Origin: Varibaculum massiliense
Lineage (GTDB): Bacteria > Actinomycetota > Actinomycetes > Actinomycetales > Actinomycetaceae
DNA length: 64,000 nt
Reading direction: 5' to 3'
Assembly (NCBI RefSeq): GCF_900106855.1
Contig: NZ_FNWI01000004.1
Location: 806,001-870,000 of the forward strand
The notes under the pieces are model-generated. The model was not told the origin of the DNA. It saw only the letters and a program-made list of their open reading frames with translations, and searched no databases. The position numbers were made by a program, and so were the translations under genes. Shown one piece after another: positions 25,287 through 34,651 of this stretch (its first letter is position 1; each line of letters starts with the position of its first letter).

Positions 25287-27464
25287 CTAGAGGGTAGCTA
25301 ACTCTCGAAGGATTTCAGATTCTAGGGAGGCGCGGCGAGAACGCAAATCCGGTAAATAAGCGTTTATTTCCACGATTTCCCGGCGCGGATCCTCGCAAAG
25401 AATCGCTTTCAGTTCTTCTATATCCTGGGCGCAGCGGTAATCCCATCCGAGACCGGCGGCCAGCGCAGACAGGTCGAAACTTTGGGGCGTCAAGAAGTAG
25501 CGCTTAAAGGCTTCCGAGTTACCGGTCTGTCCGTGTTCCAGGGTAGCGAAAATGCGTCCTCCCCCATCGTTAAGCACCATAACCTGCACGGTGGGCGTAT
25601 CCTCTAACTGCCCGGTTAGCAACCCGGTCAAATCATGCAGACAGGTCAAATCCCCCGCAATTAACCGCACCGCGCGCCCGGTGCCAGCAGCTAGTCCCAG
25701 GGCAGTCGCAATATTTCCATCAATGCCAGAAAGTCCCCGATTAGCACAATAGGTAATCCCGCGATCCCCGCGCGTCGCTAAATCGAAAGCGCGAATCGTG
25801 TTGGAGGCACCGAGCATCGTCAGCGGGGGCGCGCCGGCAGCGGTCACCTTTTTCCCGTCCGGTTGCACCAGCACGCTATCAACGCTCCCTGCACCCCCGG
25901 CATCCCGGACGCTATCCGTGCCGCTATGAGCATTAACAGCCTTCGTTCCGCTTTCTCGTTTCGAATCGGGGTCACGGTTAACCCACTCCTCATAGACGTC
26001 CTCGTAAATCCGGGCGAGAGCAAAAGGATCTATCCCCATTTCCAGTTCCCGCAGGTTATCCCCCATCTCCGGGGTACCTTCAGGCGAGGGCATGCGCAGG
26101 CGATGGGCAACTTCGCTCGCGCCTTGTCCCCCTTCACCGGAGGTGGCAAAAACATGGTTTTTTATTACTTCCGAGGTGGGAACCTGGGTATCCGCTGCTA
26201 CGTGCGGAAAGTCACGGGAATCAAGCGCCGCATAGTTGGCGTTTTGCCAAACCGTGACCGCGCGGCGATCTACACAGCTACGGTAGGCGCGCTCAACTGC
26301 TTGCGCGCTGCGGCGCCAACGTGCCAGCCACCTCGAGCTAGAGGTCTCCGGGAAAACCGTATCTACCTGCGAGGCAGTGGTGTCAATATATTTTCCAGTC
26401 AGGTTAGTTGCCGCCCCCAGGCTAGGTAGGCGGTAAATCGGGATGTCCTCCCGGGACAACAGGGAGGTAACCGGACGCGACAAAGTCGCATGACCAGCTA
26501 TAATCACCTGTTCAACTTCGTCAGCGAGCGCGGAGAGTACCTGCGGCGCGTGCGCAATCTGCACCACGTTTCCCGGTTTCAGGGTAACTGTCGGCTCCGC
26601 CAACACCGGAAGCCCCCACCGTTGTGCCGCCTGTGCCACCTGAGGGGGACATTGATCCGCTAAGACCACCACGGTTTTTGCGGTTTTTCGGGGAGCTTCT
26701 TTCGCCCCCTCGGATACTACCTGCGTGTTTAGGGAATTTGTCCAGGAGGGCGTGGTCGCACTTTTACCAGAGGAAAGAGCTTGCAGCTCGGCAGGAATCT
26801 GCCAACTGCTGGCACTAACTAAAGGCGGCGCGAAACATAAATTCAGCTGTATCGGACATAGCTGCCCACGTGCTTTAGCGCCCGCACCCCACGCCTCGTC
26901 AAAAGCATCGGTGAGACTTTCTTTTACCGTTTCTAAGTCGTCCTCGCTGGCATCTATATCTAGCGCCACCGGACAAGCTGGTCCAAAAATCCCCTGCTGC
27001 CAGGTAGTTTGATTCGCACCTCTTCCGCGGGCACTTCGAGGGCGATCAGCGGTCAAAGCAACCACCGGGATTCCACAGTGGAAGGCTTCTAGCATTCCCG
27101 AATGTAACTCGGCGACTGCCGTTCCCGAAGTTACTACCAGCGCTACCGGTCTATAGCCCGCGTCCCCACGCTGATATATTCCGGATTTCGCCAGCCCCAG
27201 GGCGAAGAAAGCTGCGGAACGTTCATCCAGACGCACGTGGGCGCGCACTACCCCTGCCTGCGCTAACGCTGCCACAGTGTATGTGAGGGGCGCAGACCGG
27301 GAACCGGGGGAAATCACGAAATCGCGCACCCCGGCGCGCACTAATTCGCTGACCGCTAGCCGCGCCAAAGCGGTGGTAGATTCCCGGTTTCCTCCGGCTA
27401 GATCCAGGTTTTGATTATTTTGGGAGAGGTCGGAGGGGATGGAGGGAAAAGAAAGGGCATTCAC
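25287..27464 (-). CDS. menD: SEPHCHC synthase
   Basis: This ThDP-dependent enzyme adds 2-oxoglutarate to isochorismate. The N-terminal PYR domain shows ELVRAGVRDFVISPGSRSAP and HVRLDERSAAFFALGLAKSG. The C-terminal ThDP-binding domain shows GDLTCLHDLTGLL and MVLNDGGGRIFATLE. At 725 aa it is well above the usual 540-590 aa. The surplus is a Ser/Gly/acidic insertion of roughly 100 residues (about 440-540) before the C-terminal domain, which looks like a disordered linker. It overlaps menC by 4 bp, so the pair is co-translated. Confidence 0.93.
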   Translation of the reverse strand: MNALSFPSIPSDLSQNNQNLDLAGGNRESTTALARLAVSELVRAGVRDFVISPGSRSAPLTYTVAALAQAGVVRAHVRLDERSAAFFALGLAKSGIYQRGDAGYRPVALVVTSGTAVAELHSGMLEAFHCGIPVVALTADRPRSARGRGANQTTWQQGIFGPACPVALDIDASEDDLETVKESLTDAFDEAWGAGAKARGQLCPIQLNLCFAPPLVSASSWQIPAELQALSSGKSATTPSWTNSLNTQVVSEGAKEAPRKTAKTVVVLADQCPPQVAQAAQRWGLPVLAEPTVTLKPGNVVQIAHAPQVLSALADEVEQVIIAGHATLSRPVTSLLSREDIPIYRLPSLGAATNLTGKYIDTTASQVDTVFPETSSSRWLARWRRSAQAVERAYRSCVDRRAVTVWQNANYAALDSRDFPHVAADTQVPTSEVIKNHVFATSGEGGQGASEVAHRLRMPSPEGTPEMGDNLRELEMGIDPFALARIYEDVYEEWVNRDPDSKRESGTKAVNAHSGTDSVRDAGGAGSVDSVLVQPDGKKVTAAGAPPLTMLGASNTIRAFDLATRGDRGITYCANRGLSGIDGNIATALGLAAGTGRAVRLIAGDLTCLHDLTGLLTGQLEDTPTVQVMVLNDGGGRIFATLEHGQTGNSEAFKRYFLTPQSFDLSALAAGLGWDYRCAQDIEELKAILCEDPRREIVEINAYLPDLRSRRASLESEILRELATL

Positions 27465-28543
27465 CTACTAGCTACCTCCGCCACATCACGCATCCGCTGC
27501 CCCCAACGTTTAACCAGGTCATGGCGATCATCATTGTCGGGGGTACCAATTAAGTCAGTATTTATTTCCACTTCCTGCACCTTTAGCTCACCGTCCCGCA
27601 CCTGCCAGGGCTGGCGAGAAACATCAGATTTGAGTAGCTGGCTGGTGGCCAGGCCACAGGCATGCGGGAGCTGCGCCATCGCGGCGGCGGCGCGCACCCC
27701 CAGTCCAATCCCCACCGCGCTATCGACTGCGGAAGAAACCACCACGTCCATGCCACGTTCATTAGCTTTTTTCGCCAAATCTATGACTGAGGAGACGCCC
27801 CCCAGGGGCTGGATTTTCACCACCATCACATCGGCGCAGCCTGCCGGCAAGTCAGAAAGCGGATCTGGGGAGCGGCGAATCAGTTCATCAACTGCGAGCG
27901 GCACCGAGGTCGCGGCGCGTAACTCCAACAAATCTTCTGCGCTCTTGCAAGGTTGTTCCACGTATTCCAGCCCCCCGGCTGCTTCATCTAGGGCTGCAAT
28001 CGCGGTTTTGGCTTCTGCCAGGTTCCACGCGCCATTAGCGTCTACCCGGATTCGGTAGTCCCCGCCGAATTGATTTTCGAGGGCGGCGCGCACCGCTTTA
28101 ACCCGCTCAACGTCATCGGCAAGTTCAGTGCCGCGGTCTGCGACTTTAACTTTTGCTGTCCGGCAACCGCCGCTTTGCTCTACGATTTGGCCGGCGCGGG
28201 TGGAGGAAACTACCGGCACGGTCACGTTCACGGGGACGCTCCCTCGCACCGGAGCTGGCAGCTCTTCAGTCAGGGCATTAACCGCTGACCACAGCCACCG
28301 CTTGGATTCATGTGGTCCATAATCCCAGAAGGGCGCGAACTCTCCCCAGCGGTTCCCCGAGCGCAGCAGCACCCCCTCACGCACGATTATCCTGCGGAAA
28401 CGGTTGACGAGCGGCAAGGAGTACACCAGTGCCTGGTCAATTTCAATCGAGGGAAACTCGGAGTTCTCAAAAAGTTCACTGAGGGCGATGACCTGCGGAG
28501 TCGGTACCTCAACTAGCATCGGAGTGCTGATGTTTCCTGCCAT
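27461..28543 (-). CDS. menC: o-Succinylbenzoate synthase
   Basis: The enolase-superfamily fold is visible: AKVKVADRG (catalytic Lys region), YRIRVDANGAWN (metal-binding Asp), EQPC (Glu), AVDELIRR (Asp) and VVKIQPLGG (second catalytic Lys). The enzyme dehydrates SHCHC to o-succinylbenzoate. At 360 aa the length is slightly above average. It is transcribed with menD; 116 bp separate it from menB upstream. Confidence 0.93.
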   Translation of the reverse strand: MAGNISTPMLVEVPTPQVIALSELFENSEFPSIEIDQALVYSLPLVNRFRRIIVREGVLLRSGNRWGEFAPFWDYGPHESKRWLWSAVNALTEELPAPVRGSVPVNVTVPVVSSTRAGQIVEQSGGCRTAKVKVADRGTELADDVERVKAVRAALENQFGGDYRIRVDANGAWNLAEAKTAIAALDEAAGGLEYVEQPCKSAEDLLELRAATSVPLAVDELIRRSPDPLSDLPAGCADVMVVKIQPLGGVSSVIDLAKKANERGMDVVVSSAVDSAVGIGLGVRAAAAMAQLPHACGLATSQLLKSDVSRQPWQVRDGELKVQEVEINTDLIGTPDNDDRHDLVKRWGQRMRDVAEVASR

Positions 28544-28659
28544 TACTTTCCCTTAAAACCTCGTATTAGCGTTTCACTTACGTAAACAATAATTTTCGTT
28601 TACCGCTTTCCGTTTTGATTCTTCTGTTTCCTATTGTGGGTCTATTGACCCAGAAAAGC

Positions 28660-29751
28660 CTAATAGTAGTAGGGGAAAGTTGACCAATCCGGTTCCCGAT
28701 GCTCCAGGAAGGCGCGCCGCCCCTCCTCGGCTTCATCGGTAGTGTATGCCAGACGAGTAGCCTCCCCCGCGAATAACTGTTGTCCGAGCAAACCATCATC
28801 TGCCAGGTTAAACGCATATTTTAACATCCGGATTGCCTGTGGGGATTTACGGGCAATAGTCAGCGCCCACTCTAGCGCCACGGTTTCTAGCTGCTGGTGA
28901 GGCACTGCCGCGTTGACCACTCCCCAATCTGCAGCCTGCTGGGCATCATAAGTGTTCGCCAGATAAAAGATTTGCCGCGCGCGTTTATCCCCCACCTGTC
29001 GCGCCAACAGTGCCGAACCGTATCCAGCATCAAAGGAGCCCACGTTAGCATCGGTTTGTTTGAAGCGGGCATGCTCCATGCTGGCCAGCGCCAAATCACA
29101 CACCACCACCAGGGAATGTCCACCCCCGGCAGCCCACCCGGGAACCACGGCGATTACCGGTTTCGGCATCGAACGAATCAGACGCTGGACTTCCAGGATG
29201 TGTAGGCGCCCAGTCCGCGCCAGATCTATATTTTGGCGGCGCTGGGAAACTTCCGCATCCGGATCGGCGCCCTGTTGTTCGTAGCGATACCCACCCCGGT
29301 CACGAATCCGCTGGTCACCACCGGAACAAAAGCTGTATCCTCCATCAGAATCGCTAGGCCCGTTCCCAGTGAGGATTACCGCCGCCACATCCGCGGCGCT
29401 GCGCGCATATTCCAGGCAAGCCAGCAGCTCATCTACGGTATGCGGACGGAAAGCATTGCGCACCTGCGGGCGGTCGAAGGCAATCCGCAAAACCGGCAGT
29501 TTCTTCCCGTTTTCCCCGCAATCAGCCAATTCGGTGGCCGCTAGATCGGTTACTTCATAGCGATCCCGCCCCGGCTTATACGGCTTTTGCGGCTTTTTCA
29601 ATTCGGACGAGGGCGCGGACGCGGCAGTACCCACACTTCCCGCTTTCACCACTGCCCGATGAAAGGTGAGGTCGGTTAGCTTTTCAAAGCCGGGAACCGG
29701 AATCCACCGTTGCGCGTCGAAAGTGTCAGAAATATATGCAAGCTGGCTCAT
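28660..29751 (-). CDS. menB: 1,4-Dihydroxy-2-naphthoyl-CoA synthase
   Basis: This crotonase-family enzyme closes the naphthoquinone ring. Visible motifs include IAFDRPQVRNAFRPHTVDEL, CSGGDQRIRDRGGY, VVPGWAAGGGHSLVVVCDLA (oxyanion hole) and QTDANVGSFDAGYGSA. The C-terminus FLEHREPDWSTFPYYY is typical of MenB. The 363-aa length exceeds the common 285-300 because of about 60 extra N-terminal residues. It is first of the minus-strand men genes, divergent from menE. Confidence 0.95.
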   Translation of the reverse strand: MSQLAYISDTFDAQRWIPVPGFEKLTDLTFHRAVVKAGSVGTAASAPSSELKKPQKPYKPGRDRYEVTDLAATELADCGENGKKLPVLRIAFDRPQVRNAFRPHTVDELLACLEYARSAADVAAVILTGNGPSDSDGGYSFCSGGDQRIRDRGGYRYEQQGADPDAEVSQRRQNIDLARTGRLHILEVQRLIRSMPKPVIAVVPGWAAGGGHSLVVVCDLALASMEHARFKQTDANVGSFDAGYGSALLARQVGDKRARQIFYLANTYDAQQAADWGVVNAAVPHQQLETVALEWALTIARKSPQAIRMLKYAFNLADDGLLGQQLFAGEATRLAYTTDEAEEGRRAFLEHREPDWSTFPYYY

Positions 29752-29877
29752 ACCCCCACCCTACCGCGAGCGCAGCTACCCGATTTCCTTGGATTGTCTT
29801 TTCTACGCACAGCCTAGGTTTTTCTTCCCTATTCTGTGCGCGGGGAGAGAAGTTTTTCCTCCCGCATTATTCCGCGC

Positions 29878-29978
29878 GGAGCCTAGGTTTTTCCTCCCGC
29901 CCAAGAAATTCGGAAAACGTAGCGGCGTTTTCCGAATTCTTATGCCCACCGCACCCACTCGGATAAAACCTAGGCTCC
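29878..29978. repeat. Palindromic element with nested arms
   Basis: The outer arms GGAGCCTAGGTTTT and AAAACCTAGGCTCC match perfectly (14 bp). The inner arms AAGAAATTCGGAAAACG and CGTTTTCCGAATTCTT match apart from one bulge, with a 6-nt loop. The outer-plus-inner layout is the same as in the 110-bp dispersed repeat, though most of the sequence differs. Confidence 0.7.
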
Positions 29979-30043
29979 ACGCTCGCTGGTACCGCTTGCG
30001 TAAGGGGCGCAGGGGAAAAAGCTGCCGGAAGATGCGCACTGAG

Positions 30044-30154
30044 CGTGCGGGGGCGGATTTATGCCGAGGGGTAGGCTTCGGGTCTTAAATCCGTGAAAAT
30101 GCCAGAGCATTTTCCGGATTTCGGGGCGCGAGGCAAAATCCGCCCCTGTGCGCG
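30044..30154. repeat. Palindromic intergenic repeat, copy 2
   Basis: This copy matches 5394-5503 over its central part: GCCGAGGGGTAGGCTTCGGG and then a shared hairpin (AAATCCGTGAAAATGC / GCATTTTCCGGATTT, loop CAGA). The outer arms are GGGCGGATTTATGCC and GGCAAAATCCGCCC. It is the better-paired copy; copy 1 has lost some pairing in the arms. Confidence 0.75.
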
Positions 30155-30252
30155 GACGCCTATGGGAGGAAAACTTCTTTCCTTGCGCTTGAATTGGGAT
30201 CGCAGGAACTGGCGATAGACTGGGCGCTGACGGCTATTTTCGGAGGTTGGCT

Positions 30253-31989
30253 TTGCGCATTGTTCCCTCACCGAGCACGGACGCTCGGGCAGCCAGCGAA
30301 GTTTTAGCTCCTCAAAGCGGTAATAGCAATAAAGATTTCCAGATTGACAAAGAAGAAAATGCTCCGCAGATTATCTGGTTGCAAAGCGAACCGAACGTAG
30401 AGGAAAGACAAGAAGGAAAAACCACGGATTCGGCCTCGCGCCCGCGGCCGCTGATTTTCTTGCCAGTATCCGATAATCCTGCGCGCGATACCTTATTCTT
30501 TACCGCGCTACGCGCCGCCCTCTGGCCGGACAAATTTACCTCCCTACCCACTCTTGATTTATCGGCAGTTGCCGGACCGGCGAAACCTTTTTTTGCGCTG
30601 CGGATCCTGGCAGATTACCACCCGATATTTTTCCCGGCGCGCACCGAGCAGCTGTCCCGCTCTTGGGCGCGCCAGCAAGCATTACGTCTGCAGCGCCTGC
30701 CCGACCAGGTAAGTTTCATCCTTTCCACCTCGGGGTCTACGAAACCCGGAGGGCGCCTGGTGGGGCTTTCGTTGGCGGCTTTGCGCGCCTCCCATCAGGC
30801 AACCGCGCAGCGTCTGGGGGAAAATGGTATTTGGGTGTCGGCACTTCCTCGGGATCATATCGCCGGTTTCCAAGTGATTGCCCGCGCTTATGCGGGGGGA
30901 ACCGAGCCGGTAACTATCGATATGACCGGCGGTTTTAAGCTTTCTCGCCTGAGGCAGGCACTGCAAAACATTCTCTCGGCGGGGGTCCCGATTTACCTAT
31001 CGCTAGTTCCGACTCAGCTGACCCGCGCCCTCGCCGATCCAGAAACCCTTGCGGCTCTGCATCTTTGCTCCGCAATCCTGGTAGGCGGAGCGCGCATCTC
31101 ACCTTCGCTGCTAAATTCCGGGCGCGAGCAGGGGTTGAACCTGGTCACCACCTACGGGATGACCGAAACTTGCGGGGGCTGCGTCTATGACGGTGTTCCC
31201 CTGCCGGGAGTCAAAGTCGGTGTCAACGAGGGCAGGATTTGGCTGTCTACCCCCACTTTGATGAGCGGCTATTTGGAGGCAGAATCCGACCCGGAAATCC
31301 GCGAACTTTCGGGGATAACCTGGCTGGCCACCAATGATGCCGGCAGAATTATTTTTGAGGACGAGGACGCGAGCGCGAGAACTGGAGATGGTGCTCTCTC
31401 GGCGTTTGAAGCGAGTAACCTGCAAACCACCAGCTCCCCGCTCACAGACCCAACCAGCAACCGAAGCCGCCAACAAAAAACCAGCAAGAAAACTTCGCTT
31501 GCGCACGGCAGCGAGGATTTAAACCCCAATAAACCGCCCCGAGAGGGAACGGTAGACATCATTGATTCGTCCAGTTCGGCTCGCCTGGAGGTGCTCGGTC
31601 GCTTAGATGACACCATTATTTCTGGTGGGGAAAATATCTCCCTACCCCTGGTAGCGCGGGCGGCGGAAGATGCGGGATTTGCGGGGATAGAGTTTTGCGG
31701 TCTGCCCGATGAGGAATGGGGACAGGTTCTGTGTGCGGTGTTTGCAAAACCAACACTCGCCGGCACCGCGCTGGCATCGCACGACCTGGATTCGGAAAAC
31801 CTAGATCCGGCGCACCTGGGTTCGCAGCTGCGCGCGGCGTTGCGCGGAAGTCTACCGGCTTCACATCTACCGCGCGCCGCCGCCATCGTGTCAAACTTCC
31901 CGCTGCTCCCCAGCGGAAAACTTGACCGCCGCTCCCTCCAAGAAGCTGCGCGCTCCCTCGATAAAGAAAAGCGCACCTGGCGCAAATAA
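30253..31989 (+). CDS. menE: o-Succinylbenzoate-CoA ligase
   Basis: This ANL-superfamily adenylating enzyme shows FILSTSGSTKPGGR (P-loop), TTYGMTETCGGCVYDG, GRLDDTIISGGENIS and the C-terminal LLPSGKLDRRSL carrying the catalytic Lys. It activates o-succinylbenzoate for MenB. I choose the TTG at 30253 because the GGAGG ribosome-binding site lies 6 bp upstream; the TTG at 30247 directly abuts that site. At 578 aa it is long. A Ser/Thr/Lys-rich insertion (about 375-440) interrupts the region before the hinge. The last codons recur as a remnant at 56560-56628. Confidence 0.92.
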   Translation: MRIVPSPSTDARAASEVLAPQSGNSNKDFQIDKEENAPQIIWLQSEPNVEERQEGKTTDSASRPRPLIFLPVSDNPARDTLFFTALRAALWPDKFTSLPTLDLSAVAGPAKPFFALRILADYHPIFFPARTEQLSRSWARQQALRLQRLPDQVSFILSTSGSTKPGGRLVGLSLAALRASHQATAQRLGENGIWVSALPRDHIAGFQVIARAYAGGTEPVTIDMTGGFKLSRLRQALQNILSAGVPIYLSLVPTQLTRALADPETLAALHLCSAILVGGARISPSLLNSGREQGLNLVTTYGMTETCGGCVYDGVPLPGVKVGVNEGRIWLSTPTLMSGYLEAESDPEIRELSGITWLATNDAGRIIFEDEDASARTGDGALSAFEASNLQTTSSPLTDPTSNRSRQQKTSKKTSLAHGSEDLNPNKPPREGTVDIIDSSSSARLEVLGRLDDTIISGGENISLPLVARAAEDAGFAGIEFCGLPDEEWGQVLCAVFAKPTLAGTALASHDLDSENLDPAHLGSQLRAALRGSLPASHLPRAAAIVSNFPLLPSGKLDRRSLQEAARSLDKEKRTWRK

Positions 31990-32076
31990 AGGAATAAAGG
32001 AGCCAGGAACCAAACTGGCGTTAACCCCCTGTATTAGCCCAAACTGGCGTTAACCCCTGTATTAGCCCCAAAATGC

Positions 32077-32108
32077 TAGAGGCGGCGAGGAAAACCCCGC
32101 CGCCTCTA
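32077..32108. terminator. Bidirectional hairpin between menE and trpB remnant
   Basis: TAGAGGCGGCG pairs with CGCCGCCTCTA and, after one A/C mismatch, GG pairs with CC around an AAAA loop. No long U tract follows on either strand. It lies between convergent coding ends, so a terminator role is likely but may be weak. Confidence 0.5.
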
Positions 32109-32120
32109 CCGAAAGTTCGG

Positions 32121-32206
32121 TTACTTCTCTAGCACCCGGTGCAAGGTCGCCATATTCAGCGCCCTGCCACCAGATAGACCCAAATCATCGCCAACCGGGA
32201 TCGCCT
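32121..32206 (-). pseudogene. 3' fragment of a trpB-like gene
   Basis: The minus-strand frame reads DDLGLSGGRALNMATLHRVL followed by EK and stop. It aligns with the end of the TrpB-like protein at 56722 (LLIGLSGNGVLDLAAYHQVL, then EK). Only about 25 codons remain, with no start or catalytic part. The fragment overlaps the last codons of the lipoprotein gene. It marks the left border of the polysaccharide island. Confidence 0.8.
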
Positions 32207-33027
32207 TCACCCGCGCAGGGGTTGGAATCCTGTTGAACATTGCTGCTTTGAGGTTGAACATTGCTGGGTTGCGATTGCTGCTTCTGAGCAGGCGGGTTGT
32301 AATTCTGAGTTCTAGGCTGCTGCGCACTCTTCTGCGCTGCAGCCTGCTCAGCTGCTGCCTGTTCCGCTGCAGCTTTTTCTGCCGCGGCTTTCTCTGCAGC
32401 TTCCTTCTCTGCTGCTTCCTTATCGGCTTGAGCTTTTTCTGCCGCCGCTTTTAGAGCCTTCTGAGATTCTAGAGTGTTAAACTTTTCGCCCTTCTTGGTT
32501 TCGCCCGCGAAATAAACCAAATCAGATTCAGCATCAAAGTGCAGTTCCGATTTCTCTAAAGTCGTCAAGGTTTCAATCGGAAGCTGATTAACCTCATGCT
32601 TTTCATCTTTAGAAAAGCTAAGCGACAAATCAATAAGATGCCGCTCATTTACTTTCGCCGCATTCGGATCGCCATCTTTTTCCACTGCATCTTTGGTGTC
32701 TTTCTTGTACTTTGCGGGAATATTTAGTTCAGCTAGCTTTTTGTTCATAAATTCTGAACCTTTAGAAAAATCTAGTTTAGAGAACTCGCCCTCACCTGAT
32801 TGCCGAATAGAAACTTCTTTGATGGATTTACCGGTTTTGTTCCTGATTAGGGCCTTAATTGCGCCTTTACCGGTCTTGCCAATAACTACGCTGGCGGTCT
32901 GTTCCTCTTGGGGAGCTTTTGCTTTCTTGGAATCACTGGCGGAGCATCCACTAAAAGCAAGCATTAGCCCTAAAGCGCTCAACACCAAAACAATTTTTTT
33001 CGCGCTATTTTTTAGCATAGACACCAT
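32185..33027 (-). CDS. Lipoprotein with Ala/Glu/Lys coiled coil and Gln-rich tail
   Basis: The 280-aa protein has a lipobox signal (LMLAFSGC, Cys about residue 28). A globular part of about 150 residues follows (GAIKALIRNKTGKSIKEVSI ... ESDLVYFAGETKKGEKFNT) with no family I recognise. A heptad-like AEKAAAEK repeat (about 193-232) and a Gln/Pro/Asn-rich tail complete it. The last codons (PCAGEGDPGWR) run into the trpB remnant, so the original C-terminus may have been altered by the rearrangement there. Function unknown; it is the leftmost gene of the island. Confidence 0.75.
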   Translation of the reverse strand: MVSMLKNSAKKIVLVLSALGLMLAFSGCSASDSKKAKAPQEEQTASVVIGKTGKGAIKALIRNKTGKSIKEVSIRQSGEGEFSKLDFSKGSEFMNKKLAELNIPAKYKKDTKDAVEKDGDPNAAKVNERHLIDLSLSFSKDEKHEVNQLPIETLTTLEKSELHFDAESDLVYFAGETKKGEKFNTLESQKALKAAAEKAQADKEAAEKEAAEKAAAEKAAAEQAAAEQAAAQKSAQQPRTQNYNPPAQKQQSQPSNVQPQSSNVQQDSNPCAGEGDPGWR

Positions 33028-33124
33028 TTCTAGCCTTTCTAAACGTCCCTAAACTCAATTTTTGATTATCCAACATTTTGGGAAAGTGTCCTACCGGCTC
33101 TCCCAATTCATCTACATTTAGTTA

Positions 33125-34633
33125 CTATTTTCCCTGTACTTTAGCTATTTCCCTAGCCTCCAGCCCAAAATTTTTACTCACCGCATAGATTTTGACATCC
33201 GCACCTTTAGGAACCTCGGCTTCTGGAAGGTAGAACCTATACCCAAAGTCATTAACGATTCGGTGAGAACCGTTAGTAACCGACCGTCTGTATCCGCGGT
33301 AATCTTGCACCTGGGATTCCCGGGAATCCTTCCCCGGCGTCCTCACCCTCGCAAAAACTTCTACATCAGCTTGTCGTTGCCGGGCGGGAATAGTTCCATC
33401 GATCACCTTGAATATCCCATTTTTCTTGATACTAACCTTGTTCTTACCACCAGTATCAACCAATTTATAGGGAGCAAGCGTACTTGGGGGACTAGCCATC
33501 GCCGGCGGTTCCGTAGCGAAAAATGGAATCAACCTTTCGGCTCGTTCTACCACCAAGATGTCTGGTTCTAAGGAGAAAGCATAGGTAGCATCGTAGGGAA
33601 TCAGCTTGGAATAGTGGGCACTAGCAAAACTCGGCGAAAGTACCGGTACCAGCGAGTTGCCGAAAGAGTCCCGGAACATAAAAAGATTCTCTTTCCCCTG
33701 TCCTCTGGTTTCGAAAAGATCCGCGGTGGTATCCGGCTTATCGTCCAGGTATTTCCAGGTATTGCCCTGAAAATCCTGAAGGTCATTTATTCCTTCCGCC
33801 CGCCAGTTCGGTTCGCTCACCGTGGAGGTGGGATCCTGCATTCTCTCTATATCGCCTACGAATCCCTCACCCAGTTTCCACTGGGGATTTTTAGCCAGGT
33901 TCTCCACCTGCAACTGGTCTAGCAGATAGTCGGCACCGCTATATGCTCCCTTGTAACTCCAGTGAGTGTCGGTTTTTTGATAAAGGACTTCCTTACTGCT
34001 TTTTAGCTTTTTCGTGAGATCCACATAGGGAACCCCCAGGGAACCTAATCTGTTTTGCAAACGATTTAAGTTAGATTGTTCAAAATCTCCTGCCCGGAAC
34101 CGATTGGGCATGAACTGTCCATAAAGGGTGTTCTTATTGGGCGCTAACGCCACCGCAAACTTGATGCCCTGCGCCTGGTCACCCAGAATCTTTAGGTTGG
34201 TGGCCGCATTGTCGATTCCGCGCGAAGAAAGTCGATTTACTCCCCGATAGTCATTGAGCGAATCTGCGTAAAACAGGTAACCATCTTTTCCGATAACCAC
34301 CTGATCGGTAAGGGAGGACGAGAAGATCCCGCTTTTCAAGGTGGCGGCAGCAGCGATCATCTCACCTCTAAAGGGAAAAGTTTTTTCCAGGTAAGTGCCG
34401 GCATCTTGTAAATAGTTGATATTTAGCTCTCCGGAAGACTTAGTTAGGGAGGGCGCCGCAACTTTTGCTTCTTGCGAGGGCTCTTGCCATTTTTTGATAG
34501 GGAGCAGGTGTGAAACTGCGGGAATCAGCATCAGGCACAAACCGAGGGTCACAAAGGTTAGCATCAGGCTGTTCTTTGCCCGCCGTGCTACCGGGGTATT
34601 TTTTTCCTGGGATTTAGGGCTGTTTTCAGTCAT
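33125..34633 (-). CDS. AlgX/AlgJ-like SGNH-fold polysaccharide acetylation protein
   Basis: This 502-aa membrane-anchored protein has one N-terminal membrane segment (about 25-45). Its extracytoplasmic domain shows VVIGKDGYLFYADS, QKTDTHWSYKGA (Asp-x-His) and FMFRDSFGNSLVP (Ser), the motif order of AlgX/AlgJ acetyltransferase-like proteins. Together with the MBOAT protein encoded just upstream it would O-acetylate an exported glycan. I prefer the ATG at 34633 (GGAAG at good spacing) over the GTG at 34648, which overlaps the AGGAGG sequence. A C-terminal beta-rich domain of about 110 aa follows. Confidence 0.82.
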   Translation of the reverse strand: MTENSPKSQEKNTPVARRAKNSLMLTFVTLGLCLMLIPAVSHLLPIKKWQEPSQEAKVAAPSLTKSSGELNINYLQDAGTYLEKTFPFRGEMIAAAATLKSGIFSSSLTDQVVIGKDGYLFYADSLNDYRGVNRLSSRGIDNAATNLKILGDQAQGIKFAVALAPNKNTLYGQFMPNRFRAGDFEQSNLNRLQNRLGSLGVPYVDLTKKLKSSKEVLYQKTDTHWSYKGAYSGADYLLDQLQVENLAKNPQWKLGEGFVGDIERMQDPTSTVSEPNWRAEGINDLQDFQGNTWKYLDDKPDTTADLFETRGQGKENLFMFRDSFGNSLVPVLSPSFASAHYSKLIPYDATYAFSLEPDILVVERAERLIPFFATEPPAMASPPSTLAPYKLVDTGGKNKVSIKKNGIFKVIDGTIPARQRQADVEVFARVRTPGKDSRESQVQDYRGYRRSVTNGSHRIVNDFGYRFYLPEAEVPKGADVKIYAVSKNFGLEAREIAKVQGK

Positions 34634-34651
34634 AGTTACTTCCTGCACCTC

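Larger units (their letters stand above)
29849..30177. repeat. Nested palindromes between menB and menE
   Basis: This gap contains several interlocking inverted repeats. The outermost pair is GAAGTTTTTCCTCCC (29849-29863) with GGGAGGAAAACTTC (30164-30177). Inside lie a palindrome of about 100 bp (29878-29978) and copy 2 of the dispersed palindromic repeat (30044-30154). Direct repeats of GTTTTTCCTCCCGC and GCCTAGGTTTTTC also occur. No gene is supported. Confidence 0.7.
31921..32206. repeat. menE-trpB junction repeat, left copy
   Basis: The end of menE, a 14-bp hairpin and about 85 bp of a trpB 3' end form a block that recurs, diverged, at 56560-56790. The order is the same in both places. 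Here menE is intact and trpB is a remnant; on the right the reverse is true. The two blocks bracket the polysaccharide island. Within the left copy a 29-bp unit is tandemly duplicated (32012-32040 and 32041-32069). Confidence 0.8.

Noticed and set aside
31269-31985. 238-codon open frame opposite menE
   Set aside because: Antisense to a clear MenE; composition is Ser/Arg/Ala-rich as expected from the reverse strand.
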